DNA of 7,329 bases, taken from NCBI GenBank assembly GCA_018056045.1, contig JAGPGI010000130.1, positions 1-7,329 on the forward strand, given 5' to 3'. The notes under the pieces are model-generated. The model saw only the letters and a list, made by a program, of their open reading frames with translations. It made no database searches and was not told the origin of the DNA. The translations under genes were made by a program, and so were the position numbers. This stretch comes from Paracoccus sp. (in: a-proteobacteria) (GTDB lineage: Bacteria > Pseudomonadota > Alphaproteobacteria > Rhodobacterales > Rhodobacteraceae). The first letter of the stretch is position 1. Each line of letters opens with the position of its first letter. Below, in pieces: positions 1 through 6,640 of the stretch.

Positions 1-1224
1 CGGGGCGAGCGGCCTCCGACAATCCTGCTGGTCGATGGCTGTGCGGAAAACATGAAGGTCGTGGCGACCCTGCTGGAGACCGAGGGCTACGATGTCCGCA
101 CCGCCCGCGATGGCCGCATGGCGTTGAAGCGCGCCGCACGGATCATGCCGGACCTGATCCTGATGGATGCGCTGATGCCGATGATCGACGGCTTCGAGAC
201 CTGCCGCCACTTCAAGGCCGATCCGCGGCTGCAACAGATCCCGGTGATCTTTCTGACCGTGCTGAACAGTCCCGGGGACCTGCGCAAGGCTTTCGATATC
301 GGCGCCGTCGACTATATCATCAAGCCGGTTCAGGAACCCGAGCTTCTGGCCCGCGTCCGCACGCATCTGACGGTTCACCGCTTTCAACAGGATCTGGAGC
401 GAAAGGTCGCACAGCGCACCGAGGAACTGATGCTCGCGAACCGGCAGTTGCAACGGGAAATGACCAGACGCTGCCGGGCCGAAGAGCATCTCAGGCATCT
501 CCAGCGCATGGAGGCGCTTGGCCAGCTGACCGGACGGATTTCCCATGATTTCAACAATACCCTTTCGGTGATCTCGGCGGCTAAGGACCTGCTGATCGAA
601 CGGCTTCGGCTTGCCGGCCTGCGCCTTGACGAGACCAAGGTGATCGAGAATGCGGTCGATCAGGCCACCCGGCTGATCGGCCAGTTGCGCGCCTTCAGCC
701 GGCGCGAGACGCTGTATCCCGAGATGATCGACCTGAACGACATCATTCGCGGCATGAAGGACATGCTTCGGATGGCCGGCAATCAAGGCGTCGTTCTGCA
801 CATATCGCTTGCCCCGGACCTGCAGCCGGTGCGCGCCGATACCGGCAAGATCGAACAGATCATCATGAACCTGGCGGTCAACGCCGTTCAGGCCATGCCC
901 GACGGCGGCGACCTGACCTTGGAAACCCGCAACGTCACCATCGACAGGCACCGCGCCACCACGCTGGGGGTCGAGGCCGGCGACTATGTCGGGCTGGTGG
1001 TCACCGATACCGGCATCGGCATGGACGAGGCGGTCCGCAGGCGGATCTTCGAGCCCTATTTCACCACCAAGGACCCGGAAACCGGCTCGGGGCTTGGTCT
1101 CTCCACGGTCTATGGCATCCTGCGTCAAAGCGGCGGCGGCGTGAGTATCGAAAGCGAGCCGGGCAAGGGCGCGACATTCCGGGTCTATCTTCCGGTCTGC
1201 GCCGTGGCCCCGCCCTCCGCCTGA
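1..1224 (+). CDS. Receiver-histidine kinase fusion protein (5' end outside window)
   Basis: The frame is open from base 1, so the start lies upstream; 407 residues are visible. A CheY-like receiver domain comes first (about residues 7-125), with phospho-acceptor Asp56 (LILMDALMP), Thr86 and Lys108 (IIKPV). A coiled-coil linker follows (about 126-168, QRTEELMLANRQLQ). Next is a HisKA dimerisation domain with His182 in the H-box SHDFNN, then a HATPase_c domain with N-box (IIMNLAVNAVQAM), G1 (DTGIGM), FEPYFTTK and G2 (GSGLGL). No membrane segment or PAS domain is seen, so it is probably a cytoplasmic kinase whose activity is tuned by phosphorylation of its own receiver or by phosphorelay. The acidic pocket reads LLVDGC where two acidic residues are usual, so one metal-binding acid is missing. 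No partner regulator or sensory domain is visible, so the signal is unknown. The family call is firm; the pathway is not. Confidence 0.93.
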   Translation, partial: RGERPPTILLVDGCAENMKVVATLLETEGYDVRTARDGRMALKRAARIMPDLILMDALMPMIDGFETCRHFKADPRLQQIPVIFLTVLNSPGDLRKAFDIGAVDYIIKPVQEPELLARVRTHLTVHRFQQDLERKVAQRTEELMLANRQLQREMTRRCRAEEHLRHLQRMEALGQLTGRISHDFNNTLSVISAAKDLLIERLRLAGLRLDETKVIENAVDQATRLIGQLRAFSRRETLYPEMIDLNDIIRGMKDMLRMAGNQGVVLHISLAPDLQPVRADTGKIEQIIMNLAVNAVQAMPDGGDLTLETRNVTIDRHRATTLGVEAGDYVGLVVTDTGIGMDEAVRRRIFEPYFTTKDPETGSGLGLSTVYGILRQSGGGVSIESEPGKGATFRVYLPVCAVAPPSA

Positions 1225-1401
1225 CAGCGGGGATAACGGGCAGATCGCCGGCGCCATCCGCCTTGATCAGCGGCGAGAACCCAAGGGGCAGCAGAGCGCA
1301 GGCCGAACACCCGGCGACGCGGCGCGGAACAAAGCTGCGGCGGGCGGCCTCTGTTCTTTCCAGTTACCTCGCCCGAAAAAACATGCCACCGTCCCGTCGT
1401 T

Positions 1402-2745
1402 ATGCGCGAAGCACTCGACACAAGGGCAGCCGTGGGACGCGATCTGGGCATTATCGGACAGCATATCGGGCTAAGCCTGTCGCTGTTTTGGCGCTATGGC
1501 GCGGTCTTGACGGCGATCTGGGCGGGCGGGGCCTTGCTGGATCAGATCCTGCTGCGGATCGCCGTCGAGATCGGGTTCTTCAACCGCCTGCTGGGACTGT
1601 TTGCCATTGCGCCGGTGATCCTGCTGCAACTGCTGGTCACGGTGTCGATGTTCCTGATCCTGCACAACGGCCTGCCGCGCATGCGGCTGTCGCGCAGGCG
1701 GGCCACGCAGATCGCGACACAAGCGCCTCAGGATCGACGCGAAGCCGGCGTGTTCGCGGTCACCTTGCTGGCGGTTCTGATCCCGTTTTACGGCTATTAT
1801 GCCGGCTGGGGTTTTCTGGGCGATACGCTGCGCAGCTATTCGCAGATTTTCTATGCCGCGCAGATGGCACGGGTCGATTTCACCAGGTCAGAACTGCCCC
1901 CCACCGCGCTGGAGGTCAGTCAGACCGGCTGGGTCATCCTGGGCGTGCTGCTGATCTGGGCCATCCGCCGCGTCGCCAAGACCATGCATAGCCGCAGCGG
2001 GACCGGATTCTGGCCCATGCTGGTCGTGGCCTGCGAGGCGACCTGGGCCCTGCTGGGCCTTTATGTCATCGCAAGCTGGAAGGACGAACTCGCCGGCTGG
2101 CTGGCGACGCTGCCAAGGCCCGACGAGGTGCTGGAATGGATCATCCCCGCCGCCCGGGCCGCGATCCGCGAGGCCGAGCTGCGCCCGGTCGACTGGGCGC
2201 CGGAATTTCAGCTGTGGCAAATGCTCACATCGCTGTTCTGGTATGCGCTGTTGCCGCTGGTCTGGTTCAATCTGGGCGCCATCGTCTATGGCCATGACCT
2301 GTCGGGCGTGGGCGGGCAGACCCGGCGCGTCGCGGGCCATGCCATCGACCGATGGAAGGCGCTGCCAAAACCGGTGACCGACTTTATGGGGCATTTCTGG
2401 ATGGGGGTCGTCAAACGCTGGAATGCGGTGATGAACGGGGTTTTTCTGGCCGCCTCGGCCGGATTTGCGCTGACCGCTTCGGTTCTGGTTCTGTGGCGGC
2501 TGGTCGACTGGCTGGGGAACTGGGCATGGGCCGGGTTGGCGCATCTGATCGGGCCGCAGGACATGCTGATCTGGCAGGTCCTGTCCGTGCCGCTGAATGC
2601 GCTGTTCAATGCCCCCGGCGCGCCCCCGGGCGGGTTGCTGGTCAGCCCGCTGCAATTCTGCATCCTCGCCGCCGGGCTGGAGCTGGCCCTGCGTGCAGCC
2701 ATCACCCCCGAACCTATCCCGGCGGAGGCCGCAACACCGGCCTGA
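1402..2745 (+). CDS. Polytopic inner-membrane protein of unknown function (about 8 TM)
   Basis: I do not recognise the family. The 447-residue product has about eight hydrophobic helices: residues 31-54, 63-87, 115-140, 174-190, 204-225, 272-297, 344-368 and 411-433. Basic loops at 88-114 (RMRLSRRR), 190-203 and 298-343 fit the cytoplasm, which puts both termini inside. The larger acidic or neutral loops (141-173, 226-271, 371-410) would face the periplasm. The tail is Pro/Ala-rich. No transporter, protease or enzyme motif is apparent. ATG 1402 is the first good start after the stop at 1264 but has no clear ribosome binding site; GTG 1432, preceded by AAGGG, is a credible alternative that removes ten residues. 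The gene converges on the three small anchored-protein genes and overlaps the last by 32 bases, so it is not in their operon, though a shared complex is possible. Confidence 0.8.
   Translation: MREALDTRAAVGRDLGIIGQHIGLSLSLFWRYGAVLTAIWAGGALLDQILLRIAVEIGFFNRLLGLFAIAPVILLQLLVTVSMFLILHNGLPRMRLSRRRATQIATQAPQDRREAGVFAVTLLAVLIPFYGYYAGWGFLGDTLRSYSQIFYAAQMARVDFTRSELPPTALEVSQTGWVILGVLLIWAIRRVAKTMHSRSGTGFWPMLVVACEATWALLGLYVIASWKDELAGWLATLPRPDEVLEWIIPAARAAIREAELRPVDWAPEFQLWQMLTSLFWYALLPLVWFNLGAIVYGHDLSGVGGQTRRVAGHAIDRWKALPKPVTDFMGHFWMGVVKRWNAVMNGVFLAASAGFALTASVLVLWRLVDWLGNWAWAGLAHLIGPQDMLIWQVLSVPLNALFNAPGAPPGGLLVSPLQFCILAAGLELALRAAITPEPIPAEAATPA
1422..1426 (+). promoter_or_regulatory. Possible ribosome binding site for an alternative GTG start at 1432
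   Basis: AAGGG lies five bases before an in-frame GTG at 1432. The annotated ATG at 1402 has only pyrimidine-rich sequence upstream. The site therefore favours a membrane protein shorter by ten residues, starting just before the RDLGIIGQH segment. It could also be chance within coding sequence. Confidence 0.35.
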
Positions 2746-3268
2746 TCGGCAAGGACAAGGCATCGGGCCGGGTGGTCATGCCCGATATCCGCAGCCGCAA
2801 ACTGTCCAGCACATCGACCGGCACCAGAAAGGCCTGCACCGACATCGAGGGGCTGCCATCCCCGGGCGCCAGAATTCGCGATTGATCGCAGCTGTTGTCG
2901 GTATCCCGCTCATCGCCCAGTGCATCGATGATCTGCAACCCGACGATATTTCTCAGCGGCCTCCAGACGCGGCCTTGATCGTCGGTCAGCGCAAGATCGC
3001 AGGCCAGCCAATCCCGCATCTTTTGGCCGTCGCCCTGCAGGCCCATGCGCAGATACAGCGCCGCCCGATCCGGCACTTCCGGCAACACCATCACCCGTGC
3101 CTGATCGACCGAAACCATCACCCCGGCCAGTTCGCCGCTTGCTCCCTCGATCCGGGTGACATTCCAGTTCCTGCCGTGGCGCAATTCCCGCAGATCGGGC
3201 CATGCGACCAGAAGGCAGCTCAGCACCAGAAACACCAGCGTCAGGGCGATCCAGCCAAGCCGTTTCAT
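2714..3268 (-). CDS. Membrane-anchored extracytoplasmic protein C of a three-gene block, unknown function
   Basis: The 184-residue product is not a family I recognise. It begins MKR, followed by one hydrophobic helix (about 5-23) and a soluble region predicted outside the membrane. The domain looks rich in beta strands and carries Cys90 and Cys127, which could form a disulfide. Its C-terminal motif (ILAPG at 132-136, then FLVP at 147-150 and alternating hydrophobics at 157-161) matches the two upstream proteins, which suggests a shared Ig-like fold of the kind seen in DUF4352-type domains. That fold is my inference. The ATG at 3268 overlaps the preceding gene's stop (ATGA, 3265-3268) and has GGAG eight bases upstream, so translation is probably coupled. 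The C-terminal 10 codons overlap the convergent membrane-protein gene. Cys18 lies within the helix in a weak lipobox context (VLSC) but is followed by more hydrophobic residues, so an anchor is likelier than a lipoprotein. Confidence 0.82.
   Translation of the reverse strand: MKRLGWIALTLVFLVLSCLLVAWPDLRELRHGRNWNVTRIEGASGELAGVMVSVDQARVMVLPEVPDRAALYLRMGLQGDGQKMRDWLACDLALTDDQGRVWRPLRNIVGLQIIDALGDERDTDNSCDQSRILAPGDGSPSMSVQAFLVPVDVLDSLRLRISGMTTRPDALSLPIRPVLRPPPG
2726..2743. terminator. Hairpin in the overlapping ends of two convergent genes
   Basis: AGGCCG (2726-2731) and CGGCCT (2738-2743) form a perfect six-pair GC-rich stem around a six-base loop. It sits inside the 32-base overlap of the convergent genes, just before the plus-strand stop TGA at 2743-2745 and ten bases inside the minus-strand stop. 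It reads the same in both directions and could slow or end transcription both ways. Neither side has a U-tract, so it is not a canonical intrinsic terminator. Its position is the main argument for it. Confidence 0.3.
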
Positions 3269-3813
3269 CCGTCCAGCTCCAGCATGGGCACATGGATTGG
3301 CGCCGTGACCGGGGCCTCCAGCCGCAGGACCCCGTCCAGTGGCAGATCAATGCGCTGCGCCAGCAGCAGCGCGCCTTGCGGGATTTCGTCGGCGGGCAAT
3401 TCGAAAATGGCTAAGGCCGTGCTTTCCAGACCCGGCTGCAGCCACATATCCTGAACCTGCCGAAAGGCGCCCGAGATGCGGTCCGTGGTGTCATAGCGCC
3501 GCCCGCTGGCGCCGATCCATGTCGCGCGCAGCATGGTCGATTCCGTGGTGCCGAACAGGGCCGCATCGACGATCAGGAAGACGCCCTGCGTCTCGCGCCG
3601 AACCGGGCTGCCGTAACGCGGAAAGGTGATCACATCCGCCGTTCTCAAGCCCTCGATGCGACCGCCGATCAGGCGGGTCTGGCCGGTTTCGCCGGGTGGA
3701 ACCCTTGTTTCGAACGGGCGCACAATGCTGTTGTAATCGGGATTGGTCAGCATCATGCCGCCCAGCAGGGCGGCACTGACCGCCGCGATCAGGATGGGCG
3801 CCACGCGGATCAT
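3265..3813 (-). CDS. Membrane-anchored extracytoplasmic protein B of a three-gene block, unknown function
   Basis: The 182-residue product is not a family I recognise. A hydrophobic helix (about 4-22) follows MIR, and the rest is predicted to lie in the periplasm. The body alternates hydrophobic and polar residues like a beta sandwich: GVFLIVDAALFGT (78-90), then a turn GASGRRYD (101-108), then WLQPG (124-128) and IFELPAD (136-142). The last two motifs align with ILAPG/FLVPVD in the downstream protein and LQPR/IWPVPPD in the upstream one. The start is set at ATG 3813, which forms an ATGA overlap with the upstream stop. The frame stays open to 3945, but that extension lies inside the upstream gene and would put a basic, Arg-rich stretch before the helix. 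Both neighbours are joined by four-base overlaps, so the three are almost certainly made together. The function is unknown. Confidence 0.82.
   Translation of the reverse strand: MIRVAPILIAAVSAALLGGMMLTNPDYNSIVRPFETRVPPGETGQTRLIGGRIEGLRTADVITFPRYGSPVRRETQGVFLIVDAALFGTTESTMLRATWIGASGRRYDTTDRISGAFRQVQDMWLQPGLESTALAIFELPADEIPQGALLLAQRIDLPLDGVLRLEAPVTAPIHVPMLELDG
3277..3280 (-). promoter_or_regulatory. Ribosome binding site for the third small anchored-protein gene
   Basis: On the minus strand GGAG lies eight bases before the ATG at 3268-3266, inside the end of the preceding gene. It supports the ATGA-overlapping start and suggests reinitiation within a polycistronic message. Confidence 0.6.
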
Positions 3814-4370
3814 GGCCGGGTCTCGGGGATGGCGGTCAGCCGGGCCGCGGGCGCAAAGCCAAGCCAGCTCGACTGGCCGTAAAGATTGTCCTTCAGCTTG
3901 AAGGCCTGTTTCGCGAAATCGACCTGAACCTGCCCTGCCTGCCAATCAGGCGGCACCGGCCAGATCAGGGCGATGTCTTCGGACATGCGCGGCTGCAATT
4001 GCTGCAGGGGCGCATCATCGCGCAGAAGCACGACCTCTGGCGGCTCCTGCGCAGCGCCGTTCAGGATCAGCTGCGGCGGATGCGGCGGGCCGCCGAATAT
4101 CGCGACCTGCGTTTCGCCGGTCATGTTCTCGATCACCGCAGTCAGGACCAGTCGACCCTTGCCCGACTGCCATTCCAGCGCCACGGGGGTCAGCGCGGTC
4201 CGCCCCAGATCGACGGTCGACCCGAAACCCGTCGCCGGGGCGTTTTCCGGGGATCGCGCCTCCTCGACCTTCCACCACCAGCTCAGCAGGACCGCCGCTG
4301 CGACCCCTGCGGTCGCCAGCGCACGAAGCCAGATCCTGCGAAGCAAGCTTGGTTTGATGTCCCGAGTCAT
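3810..4370 (-). CDS. Membrane-anchored extracytoplasmic protein A of a three-gene block, unknown function
   Basis: The 186-residue product is the first of the block and is not a family I recognise. A basic N-terminus (KPSLLRRIWLR) precedes one helix (about 14-33), so the N-terminus is inside and the rest outside. The extracytoplasmic part holds a strand pair around VLTAVIENMTGET (75-87), then LQQLQPR (122-128), IWPVPPD (136-142) and a conserved-looking tail LYGQSSWLGF (163-172). The VxxENxTGE pattern and the later LQP...VP element resemble Ig-like add-on domains of the DUF4352 type; this is inference only. The start ATG at 4370 has no strong ribosome binding site. The 158 bases to the upstream dehydrogenase gene leave room for a separate promoter, though I see no convincing -35/-10 pair. 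It ends with ATGA overlap into the next gene. Confidence 0.8.
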   Translation of the reverse strand: MTRDIKPSLLRRIWLRALATAGVAAAVLLSWWWKVEEARSPENAPATGFGSTVDLGRTALTPVALEWQSGKGRLVLTAVIENMTGETQVAIFGGPPHPPQLILNGAAQEPPEVVLLRDDAPLQQLQPRMSEDIALIWPVPPDWQAGQVQVDFAKQAFKLKDNLYGQSSWLGFAPAARLTAIPETRP

Positions 4371-4498
4371 GCCGCTATCTGAGCGAAATAGCCATATGGG
4401 CGCAAGTCGCCGGAAACAGCGGCACCCTCGCCTGCCGGGGGCGCGGAGCCCTTAAAAGGTCCGCTTCAACTGCGGTTGCGTGCCGCCGTCTTTCTGTG

Positions 4499-4521
4499 TC
4501 CCGGCCCGAAATGCGCCGGGA
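4499..4521 (-). terminator. GC-rich hairpin just after the dehydrogenase operon
   Basis: TCCCGGC (4499-4505) and GCCGGGA (4515-4521) form a perfect seven-pair stem with a nine-base loop, starting seven bases past the stop of the short-chain dehydrogenase gene. The position fits an operon end. The minus-strand sequence after the stem is ACACAGAAAG, with no U-tract, so it may only slow polymerase or protect the 3' end. It supports, without proving, a separate transcript for the three anchored-protein genes. Confidence 0.35.
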
Positions 4522-4528
4522 ACCAAGG

Positions 4529-5290
4529 TCAGTCCGCCGTCCAGCCGCCATCCAGCATCAGCGCGCTGCCGGTCATCAGGCCCGATGCATCGCTGGCCAG
4601 ATAAACGGCGGCACCGACGACATCCTCGACGGTACCCAGCCGGCCAAGCTTGATCTTCGACAGAACGGCGTCACGAAATTGCGGGTCATCGAAAAAGCCC
4701 TTGGTCATTGGCGTTTCGATGAAGGTCGGGCAGATGGTGTTGACGCGGATGCGTTGCGGGCCAAGCTCGACCGCGAGGGCCTTGGTGAACCCCTCGATGG
4801 CCCATTTCGAGGCGCAATAAAGCGTCCTGTTCGCGGCCCCCACATGGCCCATCTGGGACGACATGTTGATCACCGAGCCGCCCTTGCCCCGCGCCGACAT
4901 CCGCGCCGTCACCGCCTTGGCCGCAAAGATCGCGGCCCGCACGTTCAGGCCGATGACGGTATCGTAATCATCCTCGGTCACCTCGGACAGCGGCTTGGGC
5001 CGGTTGGTGCCGGCATTGTTGACGAAGACATCAAAGGCCCCGAGGCCGTCGATGATCTGCGCAAAACCCGCCGCATCCGTCACATCGGCGACCAAGGCCC
5101 GGGCCGCGAAACCGGCGGCGGTCAGCTCTGCCGCCGCCTCCTCGATCTCGGCCCGGGTCCGGGCGCAGAGTGTGACCTCTGCCCCCGATGCGGCATAGGC
5201 CTGGGCGATGGCGCGGCCGATGCCCCGCCCCGCCCCGGTGATCAGCGCCCGTTTTCCATCAAGCCGGAAGGATGGCGTGATGATGCTCAT
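4529..5290 (-). CDS. Short-chain dehydrogenase/reductase (SDR), possible HpsO-like sulfopropanediol 2-dehydrogenase
   Basis: The 253-residue product is a full-length classical SDR, a cytosolic NAD(P)-dependent alcohol dehydrogenase or ketone reductase. It shows the cofactor motif TGAGRGIG (18-25), NNAG (91-94), Asn116, catalytic Ser145 (MSSQMG), Tyr158 and Lys162 (YCASK), and the C-terminal LDGGW. The second strand ends CAR (42-44), with no acidic residue, which often goes with NADP use, but this is weak evidence. The start at ATG 5290 overlaps the stop of the HisD-like gene (ATGA, 5287-5290); the open frame reaches 5386, but [10 protein letters not shown] is the usual distance before the Rossmann motif. 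It is the last gene of a three-dehydrogenase operon. In sulfopropanediol degradation an SDR (HpsO) oxidises or racemises C2 before HpsN acts, so that role is a reasonable hypothesis. Sequence alone cannot fix the substrate. Confidence 0.93.
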   Translation of the reverse strand: MSIITPSFRLDGKRALITGAGRGIGRAIAQAYAASGAEVTLCARTRAEIEEAAAELTAAGFAARALVADVTDAAGFAQIIDGLGAFDVFVNNAGTNRPKPLSEVTEDDYDTVIGLNVRAAIFAAKAVTARMSARGKGGSVINMSSQMGHVGAANRTLYCASKWAIEGFTKALAVELGPQRIRVNTICPTFIETPMTKGFFDDPQFRDAVLSKIKLGRLGTVEDVVGAAVYLASDASGLMTGSALMLDGGWTAD

Positions 5291-6597
5291 TCCGCGGCGG
5301 TCCCGTAGGCCACGTTCTTGTGCCCATACCGACGCACGCGGATGTTGCACTGTTCGGCATGGCCGACAAAGCCCTCGAGCATGCAAAGGCGCGAGCCGTA
5401 AGCCCCGATCATGGCGGCGGCCTCGTCAGTGGTGATGCGCTGATAGCTGTGGGTTTTCAGGAACTTGCCGACCCAAAGACCGCCGGTATAGCGCCCCGCC
5501 TTCTTGGTGGGCAGGGTGTGGTTGGTGCCGATCACCTTGTCGCCATTGGCCACGTTGGTGCGGGCGCCAAGGAACAGCGCGCCATAGCTGTGCATGTTTT
5601 CCAGATACCAGTCGTCGCGATCGGTCATCACCTGAACATGCTCGCTGGCAATGTCATTGGCGACGGCCAGCATTTCGTCATGCGTGTCGCAAACGATCAC
5701 CTCGCCGTAATCCTCCCAGCTTTTGCGGGCGGTGTCGGCGGTCGGAAGGATGGCCAGCAGGCGCTCGATTTCCTCCAGCGTCGCCTTGGCCAGCTTATGG
5801 CTGTTGGTCAACAACACGGCGGGCGAGTTATAGCCGTGCTCGGCCTGTCCCAGAAGATCGGTAGCGCAGAGTTCGGCGTCCACCGTGTCATCGGCGATGA
5901 CCATGGTTTCGGTCGGACCGGCGAACAGATCGATGCCGACGCGACCGTAAAGCTGGCGCTTGGCCTCGGCCACGAAGGCATTGCCGGGACCGACCAGCAT
6001 ATCCACAGGCTTGATGGTCTGGGTCCCAAGCGCCATGGCGCCGATGGCCTGAATGCCGCCCATGACATAGATTTCGTGCGCGCCGCCCAGATGCATGGCG
6101 GCAATCACCGCCGGGTTCGGCTCGCCCTTGAAGGGCGGGGTTGCGGCGATGATGCGGGGCACGCCCGCGACCGAGGCCGTCGCCACCGACATATGCGCCG
6201 AGGCCACCATCGGGAACTTGCCGCCGGGAATATAGCAGCCGACCGATTGCACCGGGATATTGCGATGCCCAAGGATCACGCCGGGCAGGGTTTCGACCTC
6301 GATATCGGTCATCGAATCCCGCTGCGCCTGCGCGAAATTGCGCACCTGCGCCTGCGCGAACTTGATGTCCTCCATGTCGCGCGGCGAGACACGCGCCATC
6401 AGCGCCTCGATCTCGCTTTCGGACAGCCGGAAGGAGGCCGGGGAATACTTGTCGAACTTTTCGGAAAGTTCGCGCACCGCCGCATCGCCGCGCGTCTCGA
6501 TATCCGCAAGGATCGCCTCGACCGAAGCACGGACCTTGGCATCATCCTCGGAGCGGGCGGCTTCGGTTTTTCCGCGCTTCAGATAGGTGACAGACAT
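5287..6597 (-). CDS. Histidinol-dehydrogenase-family enzyme, likely HpsN-like sulfopropanediol 3-dehydrogenase rather than HisD
   Basis: The 436-residue product matches the full length of the zinc-dependent histidinol dehydrogenase family, which oxidises a primary alcohol to a carboxylate in two NAD steps. The signature [10 protein letters not shown] (221-230) is present. By alignment to E. coli HisD the zinc ligands are Gln251, His254, Asp353 and His413, and the catalytic pair is Glu319-His320 (SEHVQV). The residue after Asp353 is Lys354 (GDKVIGTNH), where histidine-biosynthesis enzymes have Tyr (GDY); a positive charge there suits an anionic substrate. [10 protein letters not shown] and [13 protein letters not shown] also look like the catabolic subfamily. 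Neighbours are two other dehydrogenases, not his genes. HpsN converts R-dihydroxypropanesulfonate to R-sulfolactate, the best-known role for such a relative; other hydroxylated acids are possible. ATG 6597 is preceded by a strong AAGGA. The frame is open further upstream but that part is noncoding or inside the next gene. Confidence 0.94.
   Translation of the reverse strand: MSVTYLKRGKTEAARSEDDAKVRASVEAILADIETRGDAAVRELSEKFDKYSPASFRLSESEIEALMARVSPRDMEDIKFAQAQVRNFAQAQRDSMTDIEVETLPGVILGHRNIPVQSVGCYIPGGKFPMVASAHMSVATASVAGVPRIIAATPPFKGEPNPAVIAAMHLGGAHEIYVMGGIQAIGAMALGTQTIKPVDMLVGPGNAFVAEAKRQLYGRVGIDLFAGPTETMVIADDTVDAELCATDLLGQAEHGYNSPAVLLTNSHKLAKATLEEIERLLAILPTADTARKSWEDYGEVIVCDTHDEMLAVANDIASEHVQVMTDRDDWYLENMHSYGALFLGARTNVANGDKVIGTNHTLPTKKAGRYTGGLWVGKFLKTHSYQRITTDEAAAMIGAYGSRLCMLEGFVGHAEQCNIRVRRYGHKNVAYGTAAE
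6322..6360 (-). repeat. Two direct copies of a 15-base unit, 24 bases apart, inside the HisD-like gene
   Basis: The plus-strand sequence CTGCGCCTGCGCGAA occurs exactly at 6322-6336 and 6346-6360. On the coding strand each copy encodes FAQAQ (residues 80-84 and 88-92 of the HisD-like protein), so the protein has two eight-residue steps, FAQAQVRN and FAQAQRDS, in a predicted helix. It looks like a local 24-base duplication or convergent helix periodicity. Confidence 0.8.
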
Positions 6598-6605
6598 TGT
6601 GAATT

Positions 6606-6610
6606 TCCTT
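6606..6610 (-). promoter_or_regulatory. Ribosome binding site of the HisD-like gene
   Basis: On the minus strand AAGGA lies eight bases before ATG 6597, in a relatively AT-rich stretch (GAAAGGAAATTCACA) between the two dehydrogenase genes. It is the clearest Shine-Dalgarno in the window and decides the start of the HisD-like gene. Confidence 0.8.
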
Positions 6611-6640
6611 TCGCTATTGCTTGGTGCGCGGGGCGGCAGA

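Noticed and set aside
1341..1375. Inverted repeat CGGGCG...CGCCCG in the gap after the kinase gene, next to an A-run
   Set aside because: The A-run follows the stem on the plus strand, so there is no U-tract for plus-strand transcription, and the loop is 21 bases or more.
1263..1991. Open frame of 242 codons on the plus strand overlapping the start of the membrane protein
   Set aside because: It is an Arg/Ala-rich out-of-frame product. The overlapping frame from 1402 gives plausible membrane helices over its whole length.
1888..2763. Open frame of 291 codons on the minus strand opposite the membrane protein
   Set aside because: The translation is Gln/Arg/Pro-rich low-complexity sequence, while the plus strand encodes consistent transmembrane helices.
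3215..3268. Lipoprotein signal in the third small protein (VLSC, Cys18)
   Set aside because: The residues after Cys18 remain hydrophobic (LLVAW) and the -2 position is atypical, so an uncleaved anchor fits better.
2597..3454. Open frame of 285 codons on the plus strand across the three-gene block
   Set aside because: It is His/Gln/Pro-rich without domain features and antisense to two genes with ATGA-coupled starts and N-terminal helices.
3909..3920. Palindrome TTTCGCGAAA
   Set aside because: It lies within the coding sequence of the first small anchored protein and is short enough to arise by chance, with no second copy seen.
3814..3945. N-terminal extension of the second small anchored protein
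   Set aside because: The extension lies inside the preceding gene, while ATG 3813 forms the same ATGA overlap as the next junction and begins directly before the membrane anchor.
4371..4498. Possible promoter before the three-gene block (TTGCGC and TATTTC-like hexamers)
   Set aside because: No pair has acceptable spacing and match to a sigma-70-like consensus, so I cannot support a specific promoter.
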